Positions 23,446-32,393 of a stretch of 57,099 nt of DNA are shown in pieces. The DNA is from Firmicutes bacterium UBA3738. Its GTDB lineage: Bacteria; Bacillota; Clostridia; Peptostreptococcales; Anaerovoracaceae. Positions within the stretch are counted from its first letter, which is position 1; every line of letters begins with the position of its first letter. The stretch lies in NCBI GenBank assembly GCA_002372505.1, contig DFGY01000080.1:15273-72371 (forward strand), in the 5' to 3' direction. A model generated the notes under the pieces. That model was not told the DNA's origin. It did no database searches and saw nothing but the letters and a program-made list of their open reading frames with translations. The position numbers and the translations under genes are program-made.

Positions 23446-24567
23446 CTAGATGACTACACCTTTGCCTGCGAAGAATGGATGAGTAATGTAGCCGGAAAGA
23501 AGTCTTCCATCCTGAATTACCGCATCCTTATCTATTACCGCATAATTAAGGTGAGCGCCTGTACCTATGGTACTGTCCTGCATGATGACGCTGTTTTCCA
23601 CAACGGCACCTTTCTTCACGCGCACTCCTCTGAAAATAATCGAATTTCTTACTTCCCCGTCAATTATGGCACCGTCGGCTATTATGGAATTTGTGACCAC
23701 TGCATACTTGCCGTATCTTGTGGGCGCAGAGTCCTTTACCCTGGTTACGATGGGACGATCCTCGTTTTTCAGAAGCTGCTTGCGTGTGTCAGGCTCCAGT
23801 AGCTTCAGGTTACTCTTCAGGTAACATGATAAATCGTCAATGAAAAGCATGGGCCGCTTAGCCTCACATGCCATTACCTTTCCTTCCTTTATGAGAGGAA
23901 CGAGCACGTCATTTCTGAAGCTGACTCCACCGCTTCTCGATGCTTTTTCAATAAGCTGTATTAACTCTTCACGCTTTATTATGAAGGTGCTGGCTGACAC
24001 GTTCTTCTGACTGCCATTTAGCTTGTCTTCAAAATAGCAACCGGTAATCTTTCCATCATCAGCGATTTCATAAGTAGTCACGTGAAGGTTCTTACTCTTG
24101 TTAATTGGATTCTTTGTATAAATACACGTAATTGTGGCGTCTGTGTCCACATGTAGCTTCATAGCTTCTTCGTAGCTGACGTTCTCCACGTAGTTGCAGC
24201 AGCCGAAGACTACGTACTTTTCCCTGCATTCCTTGAGATAATTAAGGTGAGCCAGCATTGCTTCCAGTCTGTTTTCATAATTCGAATTGACTCCTTCATA
24301 TGCATATGGCGGAAGGAATCTTATACCTGACTGTTTGCGGTCCAGGTCCCAGAAAGATCCGCCTCTGATATGCCACATGAGGCTGCTGTACTTCTGAGTA
24401 GTGATGATCCCAATATTCCTGATACCTGCATTCACCATGTTGGAAAGCTTAAAATCTATTACTCTGTATCTGGCACCGAAAGGAATCGCCGCCAGCGTTC
24501 TCTGTGCTGTAAGTTCATCGATGGCAACATCGTATGAATCTGCAAAAATCAAACCTACTGCGTTCAT
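23446..24567 (-). CDS. glgD: Glucose-1-phosphate adenylyltransferase, GlgD subunit
   Basis: Regulatory or modulatory partner of GlgC in ADP-glucose synthesis. The 373-residue protein has the nucleotidyltransferase fold at the N-terminus, but the usual GGxGxRL pyrophosphate loop is replaced by FADSYDVAIDELTAQRTLA, the hallmark of GlgD, and a C-terminal left-handed beta-helix with hexapeptide repeats (NSIIFRGVRVKKGAVVENSV). It starts with ATG overlapping the glgC stop by 4 nt (ATGA-type coupling) after a GGAGGAAGG site, consistent with a stoichiometric heteromer with GlgC. Confidence 0.94.
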   Translation of the reverse strand: MNAVGLIFADSYDVAIDELTAQRTLAAIPFGARYRVIDFKLSNMVNAGIRNIGIITTQKYSSLMWHIRGGSFWDLDRKQSGIRFLPPYAYEGVNSNYENRLEAMLAHLNYLKECREKYVVFGCCNYVENVSYEEAMKLHVDTDATITCIYTKNPINKSKNLHVTTYEIADDGKITGCYFEDKLNGSQKNVSASTFIIKREELIQLIEKASRSGGVSFRNDVLVPLIKEGKVMACEAKRPMLFIDDLSCYLKSNLKLLEPDTRKQLLKNEDRPIVTRVKDSAPTRYGKYAVVTNSIIADGAIIDGEVRNSIIFRGVRVKKGAVVENSVIMQDSTIGTGAHLNYAVIDKDAVIQDGRLLSGYITHPFFAGKGVVI

Positions 24568-25727
24568 TTCCTTCCTCCTTCCATAATGTCACCGGATACA
24601 ACCGAGTCTCTTTCGATAATTACCGGGTCGCCGCTTCTGTCGCCGATAATGGTCACGCCGTCTTTTATGACAGCTCCGTGGTCCACTATTGCATAGTCAA
24701 TCTTTACGCCCTTTCCAATGTGGCACTCGCTCATGATAATACTTCCTTCAATGTCCGTATCCTTTTCGATTATTGCATTGTTGAAGATGACCGAATTGTT
24801 AACCTTACCGTCTATTTCATTACCCGCGCCACATATGGAGTTTGTCACCAATGCGTTTTCCCCGATGTACTGAGGATAATTAAAGGAATGGCGGTAATAG
24901 ATTCTCCAGCCCGGGTCGTTTAATACGAGCTCAGGCTTGTCGCCAATGGCATCCATGTTTGCCGCCCAGTAGGAAGACAATGTGCCTACATCTCTCCAGT
25001 AGCCTTTGTAGAGATATGCGTACATTTTCTGACCGTCCGCCAGCATGGCGGGAATGACATTCTTCCCGAAGTCGTTCTCCGATTCAGGATTGGCCTCATC
25101 CTCTTCAAGATATTTTATAAGGGCATCCGTTGAGAAAATATAGACTCCCATTGAAGCCTGGGTGCTCTTCGGATTCTCCGGCTTCTCCGCAAATTCGGTA
25201 ATTCTGCCCTTCTCATCTGTGGTCATAATGCCGAATCTTGAAGCCTCCTCCAAGGGCACATCTATTACGGCAATTGTGCAGTCGGCGCCGTTTTCAATAT
25301 GCTCCTGGAGCATTATGTCGTAATCCATTTTGTAAATGTGGTCACCGGAAAGAATGAGCACATAGTCAGGATTGTATCTCTTTATGAATTTTATGTTCTG
25401 GTAAATTGCATTGGCCGTACCCTTAAACCAATCTCCGCCTTTCTGAGCCTGGTAAGGTGGCAGTATATGCAGGCCGCCGAATCTGAGATCAAGATCCCAG
25501 GGGCTGCCTGTACCCAGGTAATCGTTTAGTTCAAGGGGCTGATACTGGGTCAGAACGCCTACGGTATCTATCCCTGAGTTAACACAATTTGAAATGGAAA
25601 AATCGATTATGCGGTACCTTGCTGCGAAAGGCACTGCCGGCTTGGCAATGTAAGTAGTCAGTGGCGCAAGTCTGCTGCCCTGCCCACCTGCCAGTAGCAT
25701 AGCTACGCATTTTTTCTTACTCAACAT
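24564..25727 (-). CDS. glgC: Glucose-1-phosphate adenylyltransferase, catalytic subunit
   Basis: Catalyses ATP plus glucose-1-phosphate to ADP-glucose and pyrophosphate, the committed step of glycogen synthesis. The 387-residue protein contains the signature AMLLAGGQGSRLAPLT near residue 10, KPAVPFAARYRIIDFSISNC, LSGDHIYKMDY, and the glucose-1-phosphate-binding FAEKPENPKS, then a beta-helix C-terminus. It begins 4 nt after the glgB stop; the AAAGGAGAAG site lies within glgB. Together with glgD and glgB it forms a glycogen-building operon; no glgA is visible in the window. Confidence 0.96.
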   Translation of the reverse strand: MLSKKKCVAMLLAGGQGSRLAPLTTYIAKPAVPFAARYRIIDFSISNCVNSGIDTVGVLTQYQPLELNDYLGTGSPWDLDLRFGGLHILPPYQAQKGGDWFKGTANAIYQNIKFIKRYNPDYVLILSGDHIYKMDYDIMLQEHIENGADCTIAVIDVPLEEASRFGIMTTDEKGRITEFAEKPENPKSTQASMGVYIFSTDALIKYLEEDEANPESENDFGKNVIPAMLADGQKMYAYLYKGYWRDVGTLSSYWAANMDAIGDKPELVLNDPGWRIYYRHSFNYPQYIGENALVTNSICGAGNEIDGKVNNSVIFNNAIIEKDTDIEGSIIMSECHIGKGVKIDYAIVDHGAVIKDGVTIIGDRSGDPVIIERDSVVSGDIMEGGRK

Positions 25728-25731
25728 GACT

Positions 25732-27618
25732 TTACTTCTCCTTTTTCCTCTTCTCCAGTATTACAGCCGAAAATCCCGGCATTTCTATATTTATGTGCTG
25801 TGCATATCCGTTGCACTCGCCTTTTTTTACTTTGAATTTTTCACCTTCCCTGGCTCCATCTTCAAGGGTGTCAATGGAGCACACATAAGAGCTTGCCTTT
25901 GGGACACCTATCTTGTATTCCTCAAAGTCCTTGCCGGATAGATTAATTGCAACCAGGTATAGGTCGTCGCCCTCGACTCTGTAATAGGTGTATACATTAT
26001 CGTTGCCGTTATCCGCATCAATCCAGTTAAAGCCTTCAAAGGTGTCGTCCGTGCGCCACAGAGGCGGTGTGTCCAAATAGAAATGATTCAGCTTCCGGAC
26101 GAAGCTTTGCAGCTCTCTGTGAGTGTCGTAATCCAGAAGCATCCAGTCAAGCTGCCTCTTCTCATCCCACTCTATGAACTGGCCTATCTCCTGCCCCATG
26201 AATGTGAGCTTTTTACCCGGATGAGTCATCATGTAAACCAGGAAACATCTTAGCTGTGCGAATTTATCTCCGTACTCTCCCGGCATTTTATCCAGAAGGG
26301 ACTTTTTCCCGTGGACAACTTCGTCGTGGGAAATGGGTAGAATGAAATTCTCACTGTAAGCGTAAGTAAGGGCGAATGTAAGTTTGTTGTGAACTCCCTT
26401 TCTGAAGAGAGGATCCGTTTTGAAATACTCAAGAGTATCGTTCATCCAGCCCATATTCCACTTGAAATTAAATCCCAGGCCGCCCACTTCCGGTGGTTTG
26501 GTCACATTAGGCCAGGCGGTAGATTCCTCAGCAATCATCAGTACTCCCTTAAAGTTTGAAAGCACATCCTTGTTAAGCTGCTGAAGGAATTTTATTGCCT
26601 CTTTATTCTCCGTGCCCCCTTCATCGTTGGGAGTCCATTCACCGTCGGGCCTGTCGTAGTTAAGGTAAAGCATGGCTGCCACCGCATCTACTCTCAGGCC
26701 GTCAATGTGATACTGTTCACAGTAGAAGAAGGCGTTGGAAATCAGGAAACTGATTACCTCCGGTCGTCCAAAATCAAAGGCTCTGGTGCCCCATCCCTTG
26801 TGTTCCATCTTTAATGGATCGCTGTATTCGTAAAGAGGCTTACCGTCAAATTCCACCAGGCCGTGTTCGTCCTTTGGGAAATGAGCCGGCACCCAGTCAA
26901 GAATGACGCCTATTCCCTCGGCATGGGCTTTGTCGATTAGCTTCTTGAAGCCTTCCGGTGTGCCGTACCTGGAAGTGACGGAATAGTAGCCGGTAATCTG
27001 ATAGCCCCAGGAACCATCGAAGGGATGCTCCATGACAGGAAGAATCTCCAGGTGAGTGTATCCCATTTCCTTTACATAGGGAATGAGCTCATCTGCCAGT
27101 TCTTCATAGGAATACTGGCTGCCGTCTTCTTTATATTTCCATGAGCCTAAATGGACCTCGTATATATTCATTGGCGATTCATAGGGATTTGCATTGTCCC
27201 TTTTGAGGAACCACTCATCATCGCTCCAGTTAAACGGTTTAGCTATATCCCATATCCTCGAGGCCCGCTGACTGCCGGTCTCAATTCTGGCAATTTCCGA
27301 TTCAAAAGCATAGGGATCTGCCTTATATAGAACCCTTCTATCTTCAGTTACAATAGCATATTTATAAAGGTCACCCTCTTTTGCATTTTCACAGACCGCC
27401 TGCCATATGCTGTCATCGTCAGCAAGCCTACTCATAGGATTAGCGTCCATTCTCCAGCCATTGAAGTCACCGACGACGGAAATGCTCACCGCATTGGGCG
27501 CCCAGACCCTAAAAATATACCCTCTGTTTTCCAGAGAGTGGGCACCAAAAATTTCATATGTTCTATAATTATTTCCATGATGAAATAAATACTTATGTTC
27601 CTTAATATCTATCACCAT
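25732..27618 (-). CDS. glgB: 1,4-alpha-glucan branching enzyme
   Basis: Adds alpha-1,6 branches to glycogen. The 628-residue protein has an N-terminal CBM48 domain (YIFRVWAPNAVSISVVGDFN, about 35-54), and a GH13 barrel with GVILDWVPAHFPKD, the nucleophile DGLRVDAVAAMLYL, the acid MIAEESTAWP and the LPISHDEVVHGKKSL motif typical of branching enzymes. The C-terminal beta domain is complete. AAGGAGA precedes the ATG. First gene of the glg operon, with a promoter at 27644-27671. The length matches GlgB proteins lacking the N1 domain. Confidence 0.96.
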   Translation of the reverse strand: MVIDIKEHKYLFHHGNNYRTYEIFGAHSLENRGYIFRVWAPNAVSISVVGDFNGWRMDANPMSRLADDDSIWQAVCENAKEGDLYKYAIVTEDRRVLYKADPYAFESEIARIETGSQRASRIWDIAKPFNWSDDEWFLKRDNANPYESPMNIYEVHLGSWKYKEDGSQYSYEELADELIPYVKEMGYTHLEILPVMEHPFDGSWGYQITGYYSVTSRYGTPEGFKKLIDKAHAEGIGVILDWVPAHFPKDEHGLVEFDGKPLYEYSDPLKMEHKGWGTRAFDFGRPEVISFLISNAFFYCEQYHIDGLRVDAVAAMLYLNYDRPDGEWTPNDEGGTENKEAIKFLQQLNKDVLSNFKGVLMIAEESTAWPNVTKPPEVGGLGFNFKWNMGWMNDTLEYFKTDPLFRKGVHNKLTFALTYAYSENFILPISHDEVVHGKKSLLDKMPGEYGDKFAQLRCFLVYMMTHPGKKLTFMGQEIGQFIEWDEKRQLDWMLLDYDTHRELQSFVRKLNHFYLDTPPLWRTDDTFEGFNWIDADNGNDNVYTYYRVEGDDLYLVAINLSGKDFEEYKIGVPKASSYVCSIDTLEDGAREGEKFKVKKGECNGYAQHINIEMPGFSAVILEKRKKEK

Positions 27619-27643
27619 AATCTATCTCCTTACTCTTAACAAT

Positions 27644-27671
27644 ATAATACCACACTGCCTATTTCTTTCAA
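27644..27671 (-). promoter_or_regulatory. Predicted promoter of the glg operon
   Basis: On the minus strand TTGAAA (27666-27671), 16-nt spacer, TATTAT (27644-27649), about 26 nt before glgB. The -35 element abuts the large palindrome at 27674-27752. Confidence 0.6.
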
Positions 27672-27673
27672 GG

Positions 27674-27752
27674 GCGTTTCACGGGGACAGGCTTTTTGTT
27701 TCGCACTCTGTTGGTCAGAGTGCGAAACAAAAAGCCTGTCCCCGTGAAACGC
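27674..27752. repeat. Perfect 37-bp palindrome of the CGGGGACAGG family
   Basis: Arms 27674-27710 and 27716-27752 are perfect inverted copies separated by TTGGT. Each starts GCGTTTCACGGGGACAGGC, continues TTTTTGTTTC, and ends GCACTCTG. A second, nearly identical palindrome is at 37042-37132, with different bases at the apex; single arms are at 762-790 and 19307-19336. The structure resembles REPIN-type doublets. No transposase is in the window. Confidence 0.93.
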
Positions 27753-27781
27753 TCTGTCAATACACATCACAAAACAATAGG

Positions 27782-27825
27782 ATGTATATTTGTATGTATA
27801 TTTGTATGTATATTTGTATGTATAT
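27782..27825. repeat. 12-bp direct repeats (ATGTATATTTGT)
   Basis: Three exact tandem copies of ATGTATATTTGT and a partial fourth lie just upstream of the niaR promoter. Probably a simple-sequence tract; a regulatory role is possible but unsupported. Confidence 0.8.
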
Positions 27826-27842
27826 AGTAGTATTATTGTGTC

Positions 27843-27871
27843 TTTACATTTATTTTTAATTACGATATAAT
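27843..27871 (+). promoter_or_regulatory. Predicted promoter of niaR, giving a leaderless mRNA
   Basis: TTTACA (27843-27848), 17-nt spacer and a perfect TATAAT (27866-27871). The ATG follows six bases after the -10, so the expected +1 is the A of the start codon. Confidence 0.75.
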
Positions 27872-27877
27872 TTGTCC

Positions 27878-28393
27878 ATGGATACAGAAGCAAGAAGAAG
27901 TAGCATAGCAAAAACAATTAAAAATGCCAGAGCACCTATTAGCGCTACAGCTCTGGCCCAGAAGTTTAGTGTCAGCAGACAGATTATCGTAGGTGACATA
28001 GCTCTCCTCCGTGCTGAAGGTGCAGATATACTCGCTACACCTAAAGGTTATATCATGGGCTCAAACGATTCCAGCGATCATCAGTATATCGGTACCATTG
28101 CCTGCCAACATGATACGATAAGCATGCGTGATGAGCTCTATATTATGGTTGACCATGGTGCAACAGTAATAGACGTCACCGTTGAGCACACTGTCTATGG
28201 ACAGATTACAGGCCAGCTGGATATTCAGTCCAGACTTGATGCCGACGAGTTCATGGAAAAGGTTCTCGAGAAAGATGCAAAGCCTCTTAGTGACCTTACA
28301 GGCGGCATTCATCTTCACAAAATCGGCTGCTCAGACAAAATCGTCTTCGACAAAATTCAGGTCGCACTGAGAGAAGCAGGCTTCCTGGCTTAG
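27878..28393 (+). CDS. niaR: Nicotinate-responsive transcription repressor NiaR (HTH plus 3H domain)
   Basis: Represses NAD synthesis and niacin uptake genes when nicotinate is plentiful. The 171-residue protein has an N-terminal HTH_11 domain (ISATALAQKFSVSRQIIVGD, about 24-43) and a C-terminal 3H domain with conserved histidines in ELYIMVDHGA, DVTVEHTVYG and GGIHLHKIG, which bind metal and ligand in the family. A TTG two codons before the ATG keeps the frame open, but the ATG fits the promoter better: the TATAAT lies six bases upstream and no ribosome binding site exists, so the mRNA is probably leaderless. No niacin gene is adjacent. Confidence 0.9.
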   Translation: MDTEARRSSIAKTIKNARAPISATALAQKFSVSRQIIVGDIALLRAEGADILATPKGYIMGSNDSSDHQYIGTIACQHDTISMRDELYIMVDHGATVIDVTVEHTVYGQITGQLDIQSRLDADEFMEKVLEKDAKPLSDLTGGIHLHKIGCSDKIVFDKIQVALREAGFLA

Positions 28394-28413
28394 GCTTAGC
28401 TGACGAATTGAAA

Positions 28414-28446
28414 TTAAAAAAGGGGTAACACCATTACCCCTTCTTT
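28414..28446. terminator. Bidirectional terminator between niaR and the MBL gene
   Basis: AAGGGGTAA (28420-28428) pairs with TTACCCCTT (28434-28442) over a 5-base loop. CTTTTC follows on the plus strand, and the A-run 28411-28420 gives a T-run on the minus strand. Confidence 0.88.
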
Positions 28447-28470
28447 TCTGTTGTTCTTAAAGGATTTTCT

Positions 28471-30117
28471 TTAATTCCTATCAGTAAGTGCAGATGAAAG
28501 GTTCACTGCATCCTTCTCCAGCGACAGTATGAGATTCTTAATCTCAGAAAGCTTTTCAGGGGACATTTCTCTGTCCGGTATAGCTTCCTGGGTCTTGATT
28601 AGGCTGTTTAATTCATCCTGTACGCTGGCAACTCTCAGGCGGAGCTTGTCCATGGATTCAGCATCCATTACATCCTTGACCGTCTCTTCCATTGAAATCA
28701 TGTCACCGGATTCGAGCTCGAACTCGGAAATATCTGTAACAACCACCGGATCCATTCCCAGCTTTTCACGCAGGGTGAATGCAAAGGCGTCCTTGGATTC
28801 CTGCTCGCCGTGAACCAGGAATACCTGTTTTGGCTTCTTCTCAAAGCTGCCTATCCAGTCCAGCAGTCCGTCTTTATCAGCGTGTCCGGAGAATCCTTCC
28901 AGGTTATGAATTTCAGCTGCAACGTTTATTTTTTCTCCAAAGAGAGTAACCTCATCTATTCCTTCCACCAGAGTTCTTCCGAGAGTTCCTTCAGCCTGGT
29001 ATCCTACGAATACGATGGATGAATTCTTATCGTAGAGGTTGTGCTTAAGGTGATGTCTGATTCTTCCCGCTTCGCACATGCCGCTGGCGGATATGATAAC
29101 CTTTGGCTCGTGGCTGAAGTTAATGGCCTTGGACTCCTCTGAAGTCTTTGTAAACTCAAGTCCCGGGAAGTCCAGAGGATTGTCACCCTTCAGCAGGAAT
29201 TCGCGCATTTCCTCGTCGTAAACCTGAGCGTTCTTCTTGAACACCTCTGTTGCGTTATATGCCATAGGCGAATCCACATATACCTTTAACTTCTCCAGAT
29301 CCTTTTTGAATTCATTGTCACTCTCGTAGTAGCGGTTGAGCTCGTAAATGAGTTCCTGCGTCCTTCCCACTGCAAATGAAGGAATGACTGTAGTGCCGCC
29401 TCTTCTTGCCGTATTGATTATTATTTTGATGAGGGCGTCAATATTGTTTCCTTCTTTCGGATGCACCCTGTTGCCGTAGGTTGTTTCCATGATTACGTAA
29501 TCGGCTTTTTTAATTGTTGTCGGGTCTCTGAGAATGGGTCTGTCCTTTACGCCGATGTCCCCGGAGAATACAATTTTGCTGGTGCTGCCCTCTTCATTTA
29601 CAAAGAGTTCAATCATGGCAGATCCGAGAATATGTCCTGCATCGTTAAACACAACCTTCATGTCTTCGTTTAAATCCACCAGCTGGTCGTACTCAACAGG
29701 CTTAACGTATTTAAGGGTGTCCACTGCATCGTTAAATGTGTACAGAGGCTCAACGAGAGGTCTTCCGGCGCGCTCGTTCTTTCTGTTCTGCCACTCGGCT
29801 TCCTTCTCATGAATGTATCCGCTGTCCTTAAGCATTACATCGAGAAGATCCGCTGTGGCGGAGGTACAGATTATTTCTCCTTTAAAGCCCCGCTTAATGA
29901 GCAGAGGCAATCTTCCGCAGTGGTCGATGTGGGCATGGGAAAGAACTACGCATTCCACCTCTGCCGGGTTGAAGGGAAACTCTTCATAGTTTTGCTGTTC
30001 CTGAACCTTGCCACCCTGGAATTGTCCGCAGTCCATGAGCACCTGGTGCTCTCCGCTTGTCAGTAAGTGACACGAACCTGTTACGCTGGTGGCGGCTCCG
30101 CAGAATTTAATCTTCAT
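28471..30117 (-). CDS. Metallo-beta-lactamase/beta-CASP RNA-processing-type hydrolase
   Basis: 548-residue cytosolic protein of the YSH1/CPSF-like MBL family. Zinc ligands are seen in LSHAHIDHCGRLP (about 55-67), NDAGHILGSAM and FSGDIG; beta-CASP motifs are TYGNRVHPKE, the SASGMCEAGRIRHHL block, and LEGFSGHADKDGLLDW; an RNA-specificity C-terminal motif follows (VFLVHGEQESKDAF). Such proteins are predicted exo- or endoribonucleases, distinct from RNase J. The last 80 residues form a helical extension beyond the common length. AAGGAGAC precedes the ATG. The RNA substrate is unknown. Confidence 0.9.
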   Translation of the reverse strand: MKIKFCGAATSVTGSCHLLTSGEHQVLMDCGQFQGGKVQEQQNYEEFPFNPAEVECVVLSHAHIDHCGRLPLLIKRGFKGEIICTSATADLLDVMLKDSGYIHEKEAEWQNRKNERAGRPLVEPLYTFNDAVDTLKYVKPVEYDQLVDLNEDMKVVFNDAGHILGSAMIELFVNEEGSTSKIVFSGDIGVKDRPILRDPTTIKKADYVIMETTYGNRVHPKEGNNIDALIKIIINTARRGGTTVIPSFAVGRTQELIYELNRYYESDNEFKKDLEKLKVYVDSPMAYNATEVFKKNAQVYDEEMREFLLKGDNPLDFPGLEFTKTSEESKAINFSHEPKVIISASGMCEAGRIRHHLKHNLYDKNSSIVFVGYQAEGTLGRTLVEGIDEVTLFGEKINVAAEIHNLEGFSGHADKDGLLDWIGSFEKKPKQVFLVHGEQESKDAFAFTLREKLGMDPVVVTDISEFELESGDMISMEETVKDVMDAESMDKLRLRVASVQDELNSLIKTQEAIPDREMSPEKLSEIKNLILSLEKDAVNLSSALTDRN

Positions 30118-30158
30118 TTTTTAAAGTCTCCTTCCTTATTATTTTCCTTCCTTATTTT

Positions 30159-30869
30159 TTATAAAGGCATTTCTCCTCTGTGCAGTCTGAGAAGATTTTT
30201 GTGTGTATCTATAAGGTCTTCGTGATGTACCCTCTTTACATCAAATCCGGTTATGCGGAATACGATTTCTATAAATATACCGATTCCGAATACGTACATT
30301 ATGGTGCCCAGTCCGGCCTTTGCTCCCATGAGCCAGCCTATGAGAAAGGCGCTGCCTTCGAGAAGAACTCTTACAGCTCCTACAGGCAGCCTCTTCAGTA
30401 TGCGGCACATGGCCACAAAGAGAGCGTCTCTGGGGCCGCAGCCGAAGGCGGCGTCCATATAAAAGTATGTGGCGATTGCAGTAATAAGCAGGCCGACTAA
30501 AGTTATTATTACTCCTTCGCCGAAGGATGAGGCTTTGGGAATGATGCCAAGGTAATCGAAGAATGACATAATACTTCCTACTGCAAGTGCATCACCAATT
30601 GTGCCCCAGCCAATTTTTTCTTTGAGAAAAATGTCAATTACCAGTATAACTACGGATATAATTACATGTATCAGTCCGTAATTGATTCCCGTTACATTTG
30701 AAAATCCTACGGAGAAGGCCACCCATGGAGCCAGCCCGATATCACCCTGGACAGTCAGGTAGGTACCTATGCCAAACAGAATTAATCCGAAGGCAAGCTC
30801 CAGGAAATTAACGGCATAATCCTTATATCCAACTCTGGGACAATAACTCTTTTTCTCTCTTACTCTCAT
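30159..30869 (-). CDS. YczE/YitT-family integral membrane protein
   Basis: 236-residue protein with five to six membrane segments. FGLILFGIGTYLTVQGDIGLAP and MDAAFGCGPRDALFVAM are typical of the YczE/YyaS family, whose function is undefined (one B. subtilis member affects surfactin synthase activation). The start codon overlaps the cyclophilin stop by one base (TAATG), giving translational coupling without a strong ribosome binding site. A basic 18-residue N-terminus and a polar C-terminal tail are cytosolic. No substrate can be proposed. Confidence 0.82.
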   Translation of the reverse strand: MRVREKKSYCPRVGYKDYAVNFLELAFGLILFGIGTYLTVQGDIGLAPWVAFSVGFSNVTGINYGLIHVIISVVILVIDIFLKEKIGWGTIGDALAVGSIMSFFDYLGIIPKASSFGEGVIITLVGLLITAIATYFYMDAAFGCGPRDALFVAMCRILKRLPVGAVRVLLEGSAFLIGWLMGAKAGLGTIMYVFGIGIFIEIVFRITGFDVKRVHHEDLIDTHKNLLRLHRGEMPL

Positions 30870-31351
30870 TATTCTTCAATAATTGTTATTGTTTCAATGA
30901 CCTGGTCCTCCAGGGGCTTGTCACTGAAATTGGTCTCAACTGAAACGATTGCATCTGCAACATCCATCCCCTCAGTCACCTTTCCAAATCCTGCATAGTC
31001 CCCATCCAGGTGCGGCGCATCGGCAACCATTACAAAGAACTGGGAGCCTGCAGAATTAGGATCCATGGCTCTTGCCATAGACAGCACTCCTCTTGTGTGC
31101 TTTAAATCGTTTGGAAAGCCGTTACTTAAAAACTCTCCTTTAATATGATATCCCGGGCCGCCCATTCCGTTTCCGTCGGGGCATCCTCCCTGTATCATGA
31201 AGCCGGGAATTACTCTGTGGAATATAAGTCCATCGTAAAAGCCTTCCTTTGCAAGCTTAACAAAATTCTCCACAGTCTCAAGAGCTGTATCGGGATAAAG
31301 CTCCCCCTTCATTTCTCCGCCATCTTTCATAACTATAGTAAACTTGGTCAT
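30869..31351 (-). CDS. ppiB: Cyclophilin-type peptidyl-prolyl cis-trans isomerase
   Basis: Cytosolic foldase of 160 residues that isomerises Xaa-Pro bonds. Core cyclophilin motifs are FHRVIPGFMIQGGCPDGNGMGGPG-type (about 44-67, with the catalytic Arg in FHRVIPGFM), GVLSMARAM, NSAGSQFFVMVADAPHLDGD and AGFGKVTEGMDV. No signal peptide is present. AGGAGGAAC precedes the ATG. It is coupled by a one-base overlap to the YczE-like gene downstream. Confidence 0.95.
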   Translation of the reverse strand: MTKFTIVMKDGGEMKGELYPDTALETVENFVKLAKEGFYDGLIFHRVIPGFMIQGGCPDGNGMGGPGYHIKGEFLSNGFPNDLKHTRGVLSMARAMDPNSAGSQFFVMVADAPHLDGDYAGFGKVTEGMDVADAIVSVETNFSDKPLEDQVIETITIIEE

Positions 31352-31380
31352 AATTGTTCCTCCTGTGTTCTGGCTGTATT

Positions 31381-31839
31381 CTAGTCTTTACGAATTTTAT
31401 ACGGATTATAATCCGAGTCGCTATCAGATATTATATACCATAATTCGTCTTTTAGGAATGCAGGATATATGTTCGGCAGATTCTCCATCTCATGGCGGTC
31501 AACGAACCTGACTTCCCTCATTACCTGCTCACCTTCGCCAAACTCTGGATCGTAGCCCAGGTGCAGACTTCCGCCTTTAATATCCGCAAGGAAGAAATTC
31601 ACGAAGCGCTGCTCGCCGTTTTCCTTTACCTGCTCCACGCACCAGAGCATTTTCCTCACTTCTATTTCCAGACCGGTCTCTTCTCTGACCTCGCGAACAG
31701 CAGCATCCACAGAGGTTTCCCCTGCCTCGACGCCGCCGCCGGGAAGAAGCCATATTTCCCTCTCGGGATGTTCCTGTCTTACGAAGAGGACCTTACCCTC
31801 TTCATTTCTTACAACTACTCTCACACCACCAGTCCACAT
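31381..31839 (-). CDS. Nudix hydrolase
   Basis: 152-residue pyrophosphohydrolase of the Nudix superfamily. The Nudix box runs GGVEAGETSVDAAVREVREE followed by TGLEI (about residues 36-60), matching GX5EX7REUXEEXGU. It acts on a nucleoside diphosphate linked to another moiety; the exact substrate cannot be read. The ATG lies inside the 3' end of the chromate-transporter gene (19-nt overlap) with GGGAGGAA upstream, so it belongs to the same transcript. Confidence 0.9.
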   Translation of the reverse strand: MWTGGVRVVVRNEEGKVLFVRQEHPEREIWLLPGGGVEAGETSVDAAVREVREETGLEIEVRKMLWCVEQVKENGEQRFVNFFLADIKGGSLHLGYDPEFGEGEQVMREVRFVDRHEMENLPNIYPAFLKDELWYIISDSDSDYNPYKIRKD

Positions 31840-32393
31840 AAAATTCCTCCCAGAGCGCCCATCACTATAATTGTGATTATAGGGTTGAGTTTAAATTTTA
31901 CTGTCATAACTATCGTTGCCGCAAAGCAGCATATTGAGAAAATATCCAGATTCCCCGGCAGACCTTTTATAAAATCCATGGAGAATATTTCTTCCTTCAC
32001 AAGAGATGTCTGCGCTATATAAATGAAGGCCGCGGCAATAAGGCCGACAGTTACAGGTCTTATTCCATTCATTGCCGCTTCAAGACCTTTACTGTCCTGA
32101 AATGCTTTCATAAAGCCCATTACAATAATCATTATTGCAAAGGACGGAATGGATACACCAAGAGTAGCCACTATGGCCCCCGGAATTCCTTCGTATATCA
32201 TCCCTGTGTAAGTCGCAGCGTTTACGGCTACAGGTCCGGGAGTCACCTGGGATAAGGCGATGAGCCTTGCAAATTCATCCTTTGTCATCATACCGTAGGA
32301 TTCAACGGTCTGAAATATGAGAGGCAGCATGGCGAATCCGCCGCCAAAGGCAAAGGCACCAACTTTGAAGAAAGACAGGAACAGACCAAACAT
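31821..32393 (-). CDS. Chromate transporter family protein, second half-size subunit
   Basis: 190-residue membrane protein of the short CHR family. The signature FFKVGAFAFGGGFAMLPLI (about 8-26) and the SQVTPGPVAVNAATYTG motif mark the domain. In many bacteria two short CHR genes form an antiparallel pair that together match a full ChrA; the other half is the adjacent gene at 32393-32947. The start overlaps its stop by one base (TAATG), and its own end overlaps the Nudix gene. Members export chromate or take up sulfate-like anions; the physiological cargo here is unknown. Confidence 0.88.
   Translation of the reverse strand: MFGLFLSFFKVGAFAFGGGFAMLPLIFQTVESYGMMTKDEFARLIALSQVTPGPVAVNAATYTGMIYEGIPGAIVATLGVSIPSFAIMIIVMGFMKAFQDSKGLEAAMNGIRPVTVGLIAAAFIYIAQTSLVKEEIFSMDFIKGLPGNLDIFSICCFAATIVMTVKFKLNPIITIIVMGALGGILCGLVV

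Noticed and set aside
28471..30117. RNase J
   Set aside because: The motif order fits the YSH1-like MBL/beta-CASP group rather than RNase J, and it lacks the RNase J C-terminal domain.
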